A stretch of DNA of 64,000 bases from Streptomyces canus (GTDB taxonomy: Bacteria > Actinomycetota > Actinomycetes > Streptomycetales > Streptomycetaceae). Made by a program: the position numbers and the translations under genes. Positions 25,567-33,786 of the stretch are shown here, piece by piece. How positions within the stretch are numbered: position 1 is the stretch's first letter; every line of letters starts with the position of its first letter. The stretch covers positions 992,001-1,056,000 of the forward strand of contig NZ_JAUSYQ010000002.1 of assembly GCF_030816965.1 (NCBI RefSeq), written 5' to 3'. Under the pieces are notes generated by a model. That model saw only the letters and a program-made list of their open reading frames with translations, made no database searches and had not been told where the DNA came from.

Positions 25567-26016
25567 ATGTCGCAGCCGTACTACCTCAAGGGCAGCCCGC
25601 TCAACGTCCGCCTCAACGGCGTCATCGGCTGGCTCGCCCGGCACGGCTTCAGCCTGGCCGGTACCGCGGAGATGTCGGTGCGCGGCCGCAAGAGCGGGCA
25701 GATGCAGCGGATCCCGGTCAACCCGCACACGTACGAGGGCGGGCAGTACCTGGTCTCGGCGCGCGGTCACTCCCAGTGGGTGCGCAACATGCGGGCCGCC
25801 GGCGGCGGGGAGCTGCGGGTCGGCCGCAAGGTGCGCGAGTTCACCGCGGTGGAGCTCCCCGACACGGAGAAGCTCCCGATCCTGCGGACCTACCTGGAGA
25901 AGTGGGGCTGGGAGGTAAACCAGTACTTCCAGGGCGTGACCGCCAAGTCCTCCGACGGGGAGATCATCGCGGCCGCGACCGACCATCCGGTCTTCCGGAT
26001 CACGGTCGGCAAGTGA
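25567..26016 (+). CDS. Ddn-like deazaflavin (F420)-dependent reductase family protein
   Basis: 149 residues from ATG 25567. The nitroreductase/F420-family split-barrel core is recognisable: LSLAG-like strand, MSVRGRKSGQMQRIPVNPHTYEGGQYLVSARG in part (25676-25770), SQWVRNMRAAGGGELRVGRK, and the C-terminal HPVFRI. These proteins bind F420H2 and reduce quinones or other acceptors. It is controlled by the divergent TetR gene through the palindrome just upstream. It converges on the FAD reductase gene with four bases between the stop codons. Confidence 0.88.
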   Translation: MSQPYYLKGSPLNVRLNGVIGWLARHGFSLAGTAEMSVRGRKSGQMQRIPVNPHTYEGGQYLVSARGHSQWVRNMRAAGGGELRVGRKVREFTAVELPDTEKLPILRTYLEKWGWEVNQYFQGVTAKSSDGEIIAAATDHPVFRITVGK

Positions 26017-26020
26017 CCGG

Positions 26021-27292
26021 TCAGGACGTGGCCTCGCCGCCCGCCCCGCGCTCGGCGGGACGCGGGTCCAGCGCGGCCAGCGCCCGCTGGGCCATCGGCC
26101 GGCCCCGGACGAGCTCGCCCAGCGAGGTCGAACCCTGGGTGATCTCCTTGAACGCGTTCCACGCGGGCCGGAAACCCGTCAGTGCCGCGTGGAACAGGCC
26201 GGGACGGCGCTCGAACGCGGTCAGCAGCCGCTTGCCGACGCTCATCTCCACGCCGAGCCCCGCCTTGACGGCGAACGCGTAGTTCAGCGCCTGGCGCCGG
26301 GTGTCCACCGCGTCGTGGGCCTCCGCGATCCGCACCGCCCACTCCCCCGCGAGCCGTCCGGAGCGCAGCGCGAAGGAAATGCCCTCCCGGGTCCACGGCT
26401 CGAGCAGCCCCGCCGCGTCACCGCACACCAGCACCCGCCCGCGCGAGAGCGGCGAGTCCTCGGCACGGCAGCGGGTCAGGTGGCCGGAGGAGATGCTGGG
26501 TTCGAACCCGGCGAGACCGAGCCGCCCGATGAAGTCCTCCAGGTACCGCTTCGTGGCCGCGCCTTCACCACGCGCCGAGATCACCCCGACCGTCAGGGTG
26601 TCCCCCTTGGGGAAGACCCAGCCGTAACTGCCGGGCATCGGGCCCCAGTCGATGAGCACCCGCCCCTTCCAGTCCTCGGCCACGGTCTCCGGTACCGGGA
26701 TCTCCGCCTCCAGGCCGAGGTCCACCTGGTCGAGCTTCACCCCGACATGCGCTCCTATGCGGCTGGCGCTGCCGTCGGCCCCGACGACCGCCCGCGCGAG
26801 CAGCGTCTCGCCGCCCTGGAGGACCACGGCGACCGTACGCCGGTCGGGCACCGACGAGCCGTGCTGCTCGACGCGCTGGACGGTGACGCCCGTGCGCAGC
26901 TCGGCGCCGGCCTTCTGCGCGTGCTCGACGAGCTGGTGGTCGAACTCGGGCCGGTTGATCAGCCCGAACAGCATCTGCTTGGAGCGCCGGGTGCGGGTGA
27001 AGCGGCCGTTGTTCGAGAAGGTGACCGCGTGCACCCGGTCCCGGAACGGCAGCTCGAAACCGGGCGGCAACGAGTCCCGCGAGGGGCCGATGATGCCGCC
27101 GCCGCACGTCTTGTACCGCGGCAGCTCGGCCTTCTCCAGCAACAGCACACGCCGTCCGGCCACCGCCGCCGCGTAGGCGGCCGAGGCCCCCGCGGGTCCC
27201 GCGCCCACCACGACGACGTCCCACACCCGCTGTCCGTCGTCCTGCACGCCGTCCGCCGAAGCGTCGTCCGCCGAAGAGTTCTCGCTGCTCAC
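26021..27292 (-). CDS. geranylgeranyl reductase-family FAD-dependent oxidoreductase
   Basis: About 423 residues. The FAD-binding motif is WDVVVVGAGPAGASAAYAAA, followed by LPRYKTCGGGI, the second FAD contact VVGADGSASRIGA, and VLVCGDAAGLLEPWTREGIS. This matches the geranylgeranyl reductase branch that saturates isoprenoid chains, including menaquinone or lipid precursors in actinomycetes; the actual substrate is unknown. The start is placed at GTG 27292, where the acidic, disordered leader begins; no clear ribosome-binding site was found and 27361 is also open. It is divergent from the M20 peptidase gene. Confidence 0.85.
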   Translation of the reverse strand: MSSENSSADDASADGVQDDGQRVWDVVVVGAGPAGASAAYAAAVAGRRVLLLEKAELPRYKTCGGGIIGPSRDSLPPGFELPFRDRVHAVTFSNNGRFTRTRRSKQMLFGLINRPEFDHQLVEHAQKAGAELRTGVTVQRVEQHGSSVPDRRTVAVVLQGGETLLARAVVGADGSASRIGAHVGVKLDQVDLGLEAEIPVPETVAEDWKGRVLIDWGPMPGSYGWVFPKGDTLTVGVISARGEGAATKRYLEDFIGRLGLAGFEPSISSGHLTRCRAEDSPLSRGRVLVCGDAAGLLEPWTREGISFALRSGRLAGEWAVRIAEAHDAVDTRRQALNYAFAVKAGLGVEMSVGKRLLTAFERRPGLFHAALTGFRPAWNAFKEITQGSTSLGELVRGRPMAQRALAALDPRPAERGAGGEATS

Positions 27293-27425
27293 GATGGTCT
27301 GCTGCTCCCGATCAAGCCGTTGCCGCACCTGTCTCCCGCATCCTACGGCGGGCCCGCCCACAGACCACTGTGGGAGGATCTACGGCACTCACAGGTACAA
27401 CGTCGCACCCACCAGGAGCGTGCCC

Positions 27426-28781
27426 ATGTCGTCGAATCCGGTCGCCGAGACCGTCGCCTCGCTGATGCCCAGGGCGCAGGCGGAGCTCACCGAACTGGTG
27501 GCGTTCAAGTCGGTGGCGGACTTCGGCCAGTTCCCCAGGAGCGAGAGCGAGGCCGCCGCCCGCTGGGTCGCGGACGCGCTCACCGCCGAGGGCTTCGAGG
27601 ACGTGGCACTGCTCGACACCCCGGACGGCACACAGTCGGTCTACGGCCACCTGCCCGGCCCCGCGGGCGCGAAGACCGTCCTCCTGTACGCCCACTACGA
27701 CGTGCAGCCGCCGCTGAACGAGGCCGGCTGGACGACCCCGCCGTTCGAACTGACCGAGCGCGACGGCCGCTGGTACGGGCGCGGGGCCGCCGACTGCAAG
27801 GGCGGTGTGATCATGCACCTGCTCGCGCTGCGCGCCCTCAAGGCCAACGGCGGGGTGCCGGTCCACGTCAAGTTCATCGCCGAGGGCTCGGAGGAGCAGG
27901 GCACGGGCGGCCTGGAGCGGTACGCCGAGGCGCACCCCGGACTCCTGGACGCGAACGCCATCGTCATCGGCGACGCGGGCAACTTCCGCACCGGTCTGCC
28001 GACGGTCACCGCCACCCTGCGCGGCATGACCATGCTCCGCGTCCAGGTCGACACCCTGGAGGGCAACCTGCACTCCGGCCAGTTCGGCGGCGCGGCCCCC
28101 GACGCGCTGTCGGCGCTGATCCGCGTACTGGACTCGCTGCGCGCGAAGGACGGGACGACGGCGATCGACGGGCTCACCCCGGACGCGTCCTGGGACGGCC
28201 TGCAGTACGACGAGGAGCAGTTCCGCAAGGACGCCAAGGTCCTGGACGGCGTCGACCTGATCGGTGACGGCACGGTCGCCGACCGCATCTGGGCCCGCCC
28301 GGCCGTGACGGTCCTCGGCATCGACTGTCCGCCGGTCGTCGGCGCCACCCCGTCCGTGCAGGCGAGCGCCCGTGCGCTGGTCAGCCTGCGGGTGCCGCCG
28401 GGCATCGACACCGACGAGGCGACCAAGCTGCTCCAGGCCCACCTGGAGACGCACACTCCGTGGGGTGCGCGCGTGAGCATCGAGCGGATCGGCCAGGGCC
28501 AGCCGTTCAGCGCGGACACCACCAGCCCGGCGTACGCGGCGATGGCCGACGCGATGGCGGTGGCCTACCCGGGCCAGGAGATGCAGTACGCCGGCCAGGG
28601 CGGCTCCATCCCCCTGTGCAACACCCTCGCGACGCTCTACCCGCACGCCGAGATCCTCCTCATAGGCCTGAGCGAGCCAGAGGCGCAGATCCACGCCGTG
28701 AACGAGAGCGTCTCCCCGCAGGAGCTGGAGCGCCTGTCGGTGGCGGAGGCCCTGTTCCTGCGCAACTACGCGGCGGGCTGA
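27426..28781 (+). CDS. M20-family metallopeptidase (dipeptidase)
   Basis: 451 residues from ATG 27426, with AGGAG nine bases upstream. The di-zinc site residues are present: His in LLYAHYDVQPP, Asp in GRGAADCKGG, Glu-Glu in AEGSEEQG, Asp in VIGDAG, and His near the C-terminus (IHAVNES). The lid/dimerisation domain lies in the middle (NLHSGQFGGAAPDALSALIR). Such cytosolic enzymes cleave dipeptides or N-acyl amino acids. A terminator hairpin follows at 28807. Firm at family level. Confidence 0.92.
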   Translation: MSSNPVAETVASLMPRAQAELTELVAFKSVADFGQFPRSESEAAARWVADALTAEGFEDVALLDTPDGTQSVYGHLPGPAGAKTVLLYAHYDVQPPLNEAGWTTPPFELTERDGRWYGRGAADCKGGVIMHLLALRALKANGGVPVHVKFIAEGSEEQGTGGLERYAEAHPGLLDANAIVIGDAGNFRTGLPTVTATLRGMTMLRVQVDTLEGNLHSGQFGGAAPDALSALIRVLDSLRAKDGTTAIDGLTPDASWDGLQYDEEQFRKDAKVLDGVDLIGDGTVADRIWARPAVTVLGIDCPPVVGATPSVQASARALVSLRVPPGIDTDEATKLLQAHLETHTPWGARVSIERIGQGQPFSADTTSPAYAAMADAMAVAYPGQEMQYAGQGGSIPLCNTLATLYPHAEILLIGLSEPEAQIHAVNESVSPQELERLSVAEALFLRNYAAG

Positions 28782-28806
28782 ACCGCCGGGTCTGCTGTCG
28801 GCAGAA

Positions 28807-28834
28807 GGCCCTCGTCCGCGGACGGGGGCCTTTC
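28807..28834 (+). terminator. stem-loop terminator of the M20 gene
   Basis: GGCCCTCGTCC (28807-28817) pairs with GGACGGGGGCC (28820-28830) with one G-T wobble, followed by TTTC. It lies 25 bases after the peptidase stop and just before the next start codon. Confidence 0.72.
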
Positions 28835-28846
28835 TACGGTCGTCCC

Positions 28847-29554
28847 ATGGACGTCATCGAGCTGCTCCCGCACCTCCACCTCCTGCGCTTCCCGGTCGGC
28901 CAGGCCTATCTCTGGCGCGACGGCGACGAGTCGACACTGATCGACGCCGGCCCGGCCGGATCGGCCGCGTCGATCGCCGCCTGCGTACCAGGGCGCCTAC
29001 GACGGATCGTGCTCACCCACTTCCACGAGGACCATGTGGGCGGGGCGGGCGAGTTGGCCGCTCTGACCGGCGCCGAGGTGCTGGCACACCAGCTGGACGC
29101 GCCCGTCGTCCGAGGCGAAGTACCGGGCCCGCCACCAGTGTTCGAGGACTGGGAACGCCCCCTGCACGCGGAAGCCCTACGACACCTGCCGCAGGACGAG
29201 TTCGCGAGGCCGTCGAAGCTCACCGAGCTGTCCGACGGTGATCTGCTCGGCTTCGGCGGCGGGGCGCGGGTCGTCCATGTCCCGGGGCACACGCCCGGCA
29301 GTGTCGCGCTCCATCTCGCCGAGCACAACGTGCTGTTCACCGGGGACGCCGTGGCCGCCTCGCCTGTCGACGGGAACGTGATGCCCGGCGTGTTCAACGT
29401 CGACCGGGCCCAAGCCCTGCACTCCTTCGAGAAGTTGGCGGAACTCGGGCCGGACCTCGCGTGTTGCGGCCACGGGGGACCGATCATGGGGCCATGGCCT
29501 CCCCCACCCGTCTCAGCGCCCACGCCGACACCGCCGCCTCCCTCGCCCTCCTGA
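28847..29554 (+). CDS. metallo-beta-lactamase-fold hydrolase
   Basis: 235 residues from ATG 28847. The HxHxDH zinc motif is THFHEDHVGG, with the further ligands in VPGHTPGS and FTGDAVAA and the late His in CCGHGGPIMG. This is the general hydrolase branch (glyoxalase II-like); the substrate is unknown. The C-terminal Pro-rich tail (PWPPPPVSAPTPTPPPPS) comes from the region overlapping the next gene by 61 bases, so the ancestral protein may have ended earlier. Confidence 0.88.
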   Translation: MDVIELLPHLHLLRFPVGQAYLWRDGDESTLIDAGPAGSAASIAACVPGRLRRIVLTHFHEDHVGGAGELAALTGAEVLAHQLDAPVVRGEVPGPPPVFEDWERPLHAEALRHLPQDEFARPSKLTELSDGDLLGFGGGARVVHVPGHTPGSVALHLAEHNVLFTGDAVAASPVDGNVMPGVFNVDRAQALHSFEKLAELGPDLACCGHGGPIMGPWPPPPVSAPTPTPPPPSPS

Positions 29555-30600
29555 GCGACGACGCACTCGCCGACCTGGTGGCATCCGGCACGCCGGCAGG
29601 CACCGGCATCGGCGGACGGGCGACCCTGCTGGAGGTGGACGGTGCACGGATCTTCGTGAAGCAGGTGCCGCTCTCCGCCACCGAGCTCGAGCCCGACCAC
29701 GTCCGCTCCACCGCGAACCTCTTCGGCCTGCCGCCCCACTTCCACTACGGCGTCGGGGCGATCGGCAGCCCCGGCTTCGGCGCCTGGCGTGAGCTGGCCG
29801 TGCACGAGATGACGACCGACTGGGTGCGCTCGGGCACTTTTCCGGGCTTCCCGCTGCTGCACCACTGGCGGGTGCTGCCCGGCCTCCCGCAGCCGCTCCC
29901 CGACGAGCTCGCCGACGTGGAACGGTGCGTGGCCTACTGGGGCGGTGGCCGCGAGCGCGTCGAGGCCCTGCGCACGGCGTCCGCGAGCCTGACCCTGTTC
30001 CTGGAGTACGTGCCGCACACCCTCCACGACTGGTTCTCCGCCCAACTGCGCACGGAGAACGCCGAGTCGGCCTGCGCCCTCGTGGAGCAGGGCCTCGAGG
30101 CCGTCACCGGCTTTCTCCGTGAGCAGCGGCAACTCATCCACTTCGACGCCCACTTCGGCAACATCCTCACCGACGGACACCGGCTCTACTTGACCGACTA
30201 CGGGCTGTCCTTGTCGAGCCGCTTCCCACTCACCCCGCAGGAACGCGACTTCCACGACCGCCACCAGGGTTACGACCGCGCCTACGCCCTCTCCTATCTG
30301 GTGCACTGGCTGGTCGTCGACCAGTACGGCCTCGGCCGGGACGATCGCGAGGAGTTCATCCGCGCATGCGCCGACGGCAGGCACCCCGAGCAGATCCCCG
30401 CAGCGGCGGCCGCACTCATCTCGCGGCACGCCCGACTGGCAGTCGTGGTCGGCGACTTCAACCGGCGACTGGAACAGGAGAGCAGGCTCACCCCATACCC
30501 TCACGACGACGTCGAGGCACTGTCCTCCAGTGCGGTCAGGGCCGGATCGAGCACGATGTCCTCTCCGCGGGCCTCGACACTCGGCTCCTCCGGGAAGTGA
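29494..30600 (+). CDS. kinase-fold (protein kinase/phosphotransferase-like) protein
   Basis: 368 residues from ATG 29494. A glycine-rich region (TGIGGRATLLEVDGARIFVKQV) holds a probable ATP-contacting Lys, and the catalytic loop is LIHFDAHFGNIL with metal-binding LTDYGL, a variant of HxDxxxxN...DFG. This resembles aminoglycoside-phosphotransferase and Fructosamine-kinase-like folds rather than canonical Ser/Thr kinases. Substrate unknown. The last 100 bases overlap the convergent ABC ATPase gene, so the final 33 residues (after about HDDVEALS) are antisense to that gene. Confidence 0.8.
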   Translation: MASPTRLSAHADTAASLALLSDDALADLVASGTPAGTGIGGRATLLEVDGARIFVKQVPLSATELEPDHVRSTANLFGLPPHFHYGVGAIGSPGFGAWRELAVHEMTTDWVRSGTFPGFPLLHHWRVLPGLPQPLPDELADVERCVAYWGGGRERVEALRTASASLTLFLEYVPHTLHDWFSAQLRTENAESACALVEQGLEAVTGFLREQRQLIHFDAHFGNILTDGHRLYLTDYGLSLSSRFPLTPQERDFHDRHQGYDRAYALSYLVHWLVVDQYGLGRDDREEFIRACADGRHPEQIPAAAAALISRHARLAVVVGDFNRRLEQESRLTPYPHDDVEALSSSAVRAGSSTMSSPRASTLGSSGK

Positions 30601-31592
30601 CAGGCTGTCAGGTGCCCCTCCGCGTTCCCCGCCACCCGCACCAGCGGCGGCTCCTCGGTCGCGCACCTGTCCTGGGCCTTCCAGCAGCGGGTACGGAAGC
30701 GGCAGCCGGACGGCGGGTCCACCGGCGAGGGCACGTCCCCGGCGAGCCGGATGCGCTCGCGCCGGCGGACGCCGTCCGGATCGGCCTCGGGCACCGCGGA
30801 CAGCAGGGCGTGGGTGTAGGGGTGCCTCGGCCGCGTGTACAGCGTCTGCCGGTCGGCGACCTCGACGATCTTGCCGAGGTACATCACCGCGACCCGCTCG
30901 CAGAAGTGCCGTACGACAGCGAGGTCATGGGCGATGAAGACGAACGCGATGCCGAACTCCCGCTGCAGGTCCTGGAGCAGGTTGACGATCTGCGCCTGGA
31001 TGGAGACGTCCAGCGCCGACACCGGTTCGTCGGCCACGATGAGCTTCGGCCGCAGCGCGAGCGCGCGGGCGATCCCGATGCGCTGACGCTGGCCCCCGGA
31101 GAACTCGTTCGGGTAGCGGTTGTAGTGCTCGGGGCTGAGACCGACCGTCTCCAGCAGTTCCTGGGCGCGCTTCTTGTGGCCCTGCGGCGGCTTGATGCCG
31201 TTGAGCCGCATCGGCGTCTCGACGATCGTGCCGACCGTGTGCCGGGGGTTCAGTGAGGAGTACGGGTCCTGGAAGATCATCTGGAGGTTCCGGCGCGCCT
31301 CCTTCATCCGGTTCTCCGGGGTGTGGGAGATGTCCTCGCCGTCGAACACGACCTTCCCGGCCGTGGGTTCCAGCAACCGTGTGATCAGGCGGCCCGTCGT
31401 CGACTTGCCGCAGCCGGACTCGCCGACCAGACCGAGCGACTGGCCCGCACCGACCGTGAAGTCGATGCCGTCGACGGCGTGCACGGCGCCGATCTGCCGC
31501 TGGAAGACGATGCCGTGGCGGATCGGGAAGTGCTTGGTGAGGCCGCTGACGTCGAGCAGGTGCTCGCCGGCGGCGGGCTGAGTGGTGCTCAC
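30501..31592 (-). CDS. oligopeptide ABC transporter ATP-binding protein (DppF/OppF type)
   Basis: About 363 residues from GTG 31592, with AGGAG in good position. Walker A (GESGCGKSTTGRLI), the ABC signature (LSGGQRQRIGIARALAL-type, here FSGGQRQRIGIARAL), Walker B (LIVADEPVSALD) and the C-terminal oligopeptide-type Fe-S/dimer region with Cys residues (GCRFRTRCWKAQDRC). It energises peptide uptake with the partner ATPase encoded directly upstream. It is the last gene of the five-gene transporter operon. Its 3' end overlaps the convergent kinase-fold gene. Confidence 0.94.
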   Translation of the reverse strand: MSTTQPAAGEHLLDVSGLTKHFPIRHGIVFQRQIGAVHAVDGIDFTVGAGQSLGLVGESGCGKSTTGRLITRLLEPTAGKVVFDGEDISHTPENRMKEARRNLQMIFQDPYSSLNPRHTVGTIVETPMRLNGIKPPQGHKKRAQELLETVGLSPEHYNRYPNEFSGGQRQRIGIARALALRPKLIVADEPVSALDVSIQAQIVNLLQDLQREFGIAFVFIAHDLAVVRHFCERVAVMYLGKIVEVADRQTLYTRPRHPYTHALLSAVPEADPDGVRRRERIRLAGDVPSPVDPPSGCRFRTRCWKAQDRCATEEPPLVRVAGNAEGHLTACHFPEEPSVEARGEDIVLDPALTALEDSASTSS

Positions 31593-31618
31593 TGCATGCT
31601 CCTGTTCGTCCGCCGCGG

Positions 31619-32695
31619 TCACTGCGCGGTCCCGGCGGCCGTACGCACGCGGATCTCTTGCCTGGTCTCCGGGGTGAGGTGGCAGGCGGCGAGGTGCCGG
31701 CCGGTGCCGGGGACGGCCACCAGTTCGGGCCGCTCCGTCGCACAACGCCCCTCCGGCACCCAGCCCTTGTAGGTGCAGCGGGGGTGGAAGGCGCAGCCTC
31801 CGGGAGGGTTGATGAGGCTGGGCGGTGACCCGGCGATCGGGTTCAGCCGCCGTTCGACGTCCCCGGTGATCTGCGGCATCGACTCCAACAGCCCCCAGGC
31901 GTAGGGGTGCTGGGGTTCCTTGAGTACATCGTGCACGGTGCCGTACTCGATACGGCGGCCGCCGTACATCACCAGGATGTCGTCTGCGATGTCGGCCACC
32001 ACGCCGAGGTCGTGGGTGATGAGGATGACGGCGGAGCCGAACTCCTCCTGGAGATCCCGGATCAGATCCAGGATCTGTGCCTGGACGGTGACGTCCAGGG
32101 CCGTCGTCGGCTCGTCGGCGATGAGCAGCTCGGGGTCGCAGACCAGGGCCATGGCGATCATGGCGCGCTGGCGCATGCCGCCGGAGAACTGATGGGGATA
32201 GTCCCGGATCCGGCGTTCGGGCTGCGGGATGCCGACCCGTTTCAGCATCTCCACCGCACGCTCCCGGGCCTCCTTCTTCGAGACCCTGTGGTGGACCCGG
32301 TAGGCCTCGGCGATCTGGGCGCCGACGGTGAAGTAGGGGTGCAGGGCGGACAACGGGTCCTGGAAGATCATGGAGACGGTCCGGCCGCGCAGGGCGCGCA
32401 TGTCGTGCTCCGGAAGGGCGACCAGGTCCCTGCCGTCCAGCCGGATCTCCCCGGAGACGACTGCGCGTGTGCCCTTGTGCAGCCCGAGCAGGGCCAGCGA
32501 GGTGACCGACTTCCCCGAGCCGGACTCGCCGACGATGCCGAGGGTGCTGCCCTTGTCCAGGGTGAACGAGACTCCGTCGACGGACTTGACGATCCCGTCC
32601 TCAGTCGGGAAGTGCACGCGCAGGTCCCGTACGTCGAGGAAGGGGGCGGCCGCGGGATCGACGTCCGCCGGTTGCGGTGAGGTCTGGAGGGACAC
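31619..32695 (-). CDS. oligopeptide ABC transporter ATP-binding protein (DppD/OppD type)
   Basis: 358 residues. Walker A ([16 protein letters not shown]), signature ([16 protein letters not shown]), Walker B ([12 protein letters not shown]) and the C-terminal OppD-type extension ([12 protein letters not shown]). It pairs with the downstream DppF-type subunit. It lies 27 bp after the DppB-type permease gene and 26 bp before the next start, within the operon. The start ATG at 32695 ([14 protein letters not shown]) follows AAGGAAAA. Confidence 0.94.
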   Translation of the reverse strand: MSLQTSPQPADVDPAAAPFLDVRDLRVHFPTEDGIVKSVDGVSFTLDKGSTLGIVGESGSGKSVTSLALLGLHKGTRAVVSGEIRLDGRDLVALPEHDMRALRGRTVSMIFQDPLSALHPYFTVGAQIAEAYRVHHRVSKKEARERAVEMLKRVGIPQPERRIRDYPHQFSGGMRQRAMIAMALVCDPELLIADEPTTALDVTVQAQILDLIRDLQEEFGSAVILITHDLGVVADIADDILVMYGGRRIEYGTVHDVLKEPQHPYAWGLLESMPQITGDVERRLNPIAGSPPSLINPPGGCAFHPRCTYKGWVPEGRCATERPELVAVPGTGRHLAACHLTPETRQEIRVRTAAGTAQ

Positions 32696-32722
32696 GGGTT
32701 TTCCTTGCTGCGGTGAGGGGGC

Positions 32723-33715
32723 TCAGGCGAGGCGGACACGGGGGTCGACGAGGCCGTAGACCACGTCGACGACCACGTTGGCGAGCACGACGAACGTGGC
32801 CGCGAAGAGCGTGGTGCCGAGGATGACCGGCAGGTCGGAGTTCTGCACCGAGTCGACCGCGAGCTTGCCGATGCCGTTGATGCCGAACACCGATTCGGTG
32901 ATGACCGCGGAGCCGCCGATCAGCGAGCCGACGTCCATGCCGAAGATGGTCAGGATCGGGGTGATGGCGGCCCGCAGGCCGTGCTTGAGAACGACCTTGC
33001 CGCTGGACAGGCCCTTGGCCCGGGCGGTGCGCATGTAGTCCTCGGCGAAGACCTCCAGCATGGAGGAGCGGGTGAGGCGGGTGTACATCGCGAGGTAGAC
33101 GATGACCAGGGTGGCCCACGGCAGGATCAGGCCCTCGAACCAGGCGCTCGGGTCCTGGGTGATCGGGGTGTAGCCGGAGGCGGGCAGGATCTGCCACTTG
33201 TCGACGAACAGGTAGAGCAGCAGCAGCCCGACGAAGTAGATCTGCACGGAGACACCGAGCAGGGCGAGTCCCACCGCCGCCTTGTCGGCGGCCTTGCCCC
33301 GGCGGACGGCGGCGAGCGTGCCGAGGCCGACGCCCAGGACCAGGAAGAACACCGCGGCGCCGAGTCCGAGCGAGAGGTCCGCGGGGAAGTCGCCCAGCAG
33401 GGTGCTGAGGACGGGGGTGTCGGTCTGGAAGGAGATGCCGAGGCAGGGCGCGCCGCAGTGCACGCGCAGGCTCTGGTCTCCGTAGTCCCGGCCGACGAAG
33501 AGGCCCTTGAAGAACTCCCAGAACTGGGTGAGGAAGCTCTGGTCGAGCCCGAGCGAATGCTTGATCTCGGTCAGCCGGGAGGGCGAGCAGGTCTTGCCGC
33601 AGGCCAGGAGCGCGGGGTCGGACGGCAGCGCGAAGAAGATCACGAAGGTGATCACGGTGATCACCAGCAGGATCGCGGCCGCTGCCAGCAGGCGCCGGAT
33701 GAGGTAACGAACCAT
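32723..33715 (-). CDS. peptide ABC transporter permease (DppB type)
   Basis: 330 residues from ATG 33715 (MVRYLIRRLLAAAAILL), the typical DppB start. About six membrane segments with the EAA loop (RTARAKGLSSGKVVLKHGLR). A periplasmic loop after segment 1 has Cys residues (ALLACGKTCSPSRL). It forms the channel with the DppC-type permease encoded first in the operon. A GC-rich hairpin in the 71-bp gap upstream separates it from the binding-protein gene. Confidence 0.93.
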   Translation of the reverse strand: MVRYLIRRLLAAAAILLVITVITFVIFFALPSDPALLACGKTCSPSRLTEIKHSLGLDQSFLTQFWEFFKGLFVGRDYGDQSLRVHCGAPCLGISFQTDTPVLSTLLGDFPADLSLGLGAAVFFLVLGVGLGTLAAVRRGKAADKAAVGLALLGVSVQIYFVGLLLLYLFVDKWQILPASGYTPITQDPSAWFEGLILPWATLVIVYLAMYTRLTRSSMLEVFAEDYMRTARAKGLSSGKVVLKHGLRAAITPILTIFGMDVGSLIGGSAVITESVFGINGIGKLAVDSVQNSDLPVILGTTLFAATFVVLANVVVDVVYGLVDPRVRLA

Positions 33716-33744
33716 GTCGTGCTGGACCCTGACGTGAGAGGGGT

Positions 33745-33772
33745 GCCCGCCGGCCGGGGACCGCCGGCGGGC
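33745..33772 (-). terminator. intra-operon hairpin after the binding-protein gene
   Basis: GCCCGCCGGC (33745-33754) and GCCGGCGGGC (33763-33772) form a perfect 10-bp stem with an eight-base loop between the binding-protein stop and the permease start. No T-run follows on the minus strand. Such hairpins stabilise upstream mRNA or cause partial termination, giving more binding protein than permease. Confidence 0.6.
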
Positions 33773-33786
33773 CGAGGTGGGGTGGG

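Noticed and set aside
26499..26509. GGTTCGAACCC, resembling a tRNA T-loop
   Set aside because: It lies inside the FAD reductase gene in a conserved coding region and no acceptor, D or anticodon stem can be folded around it.
28906..30666. Minus-strand open frame of 586 codons
   Set aside because: Shadow of the metallo-beta-lactamase-fold and kinase-fold genes, which carry catalytic motifs.
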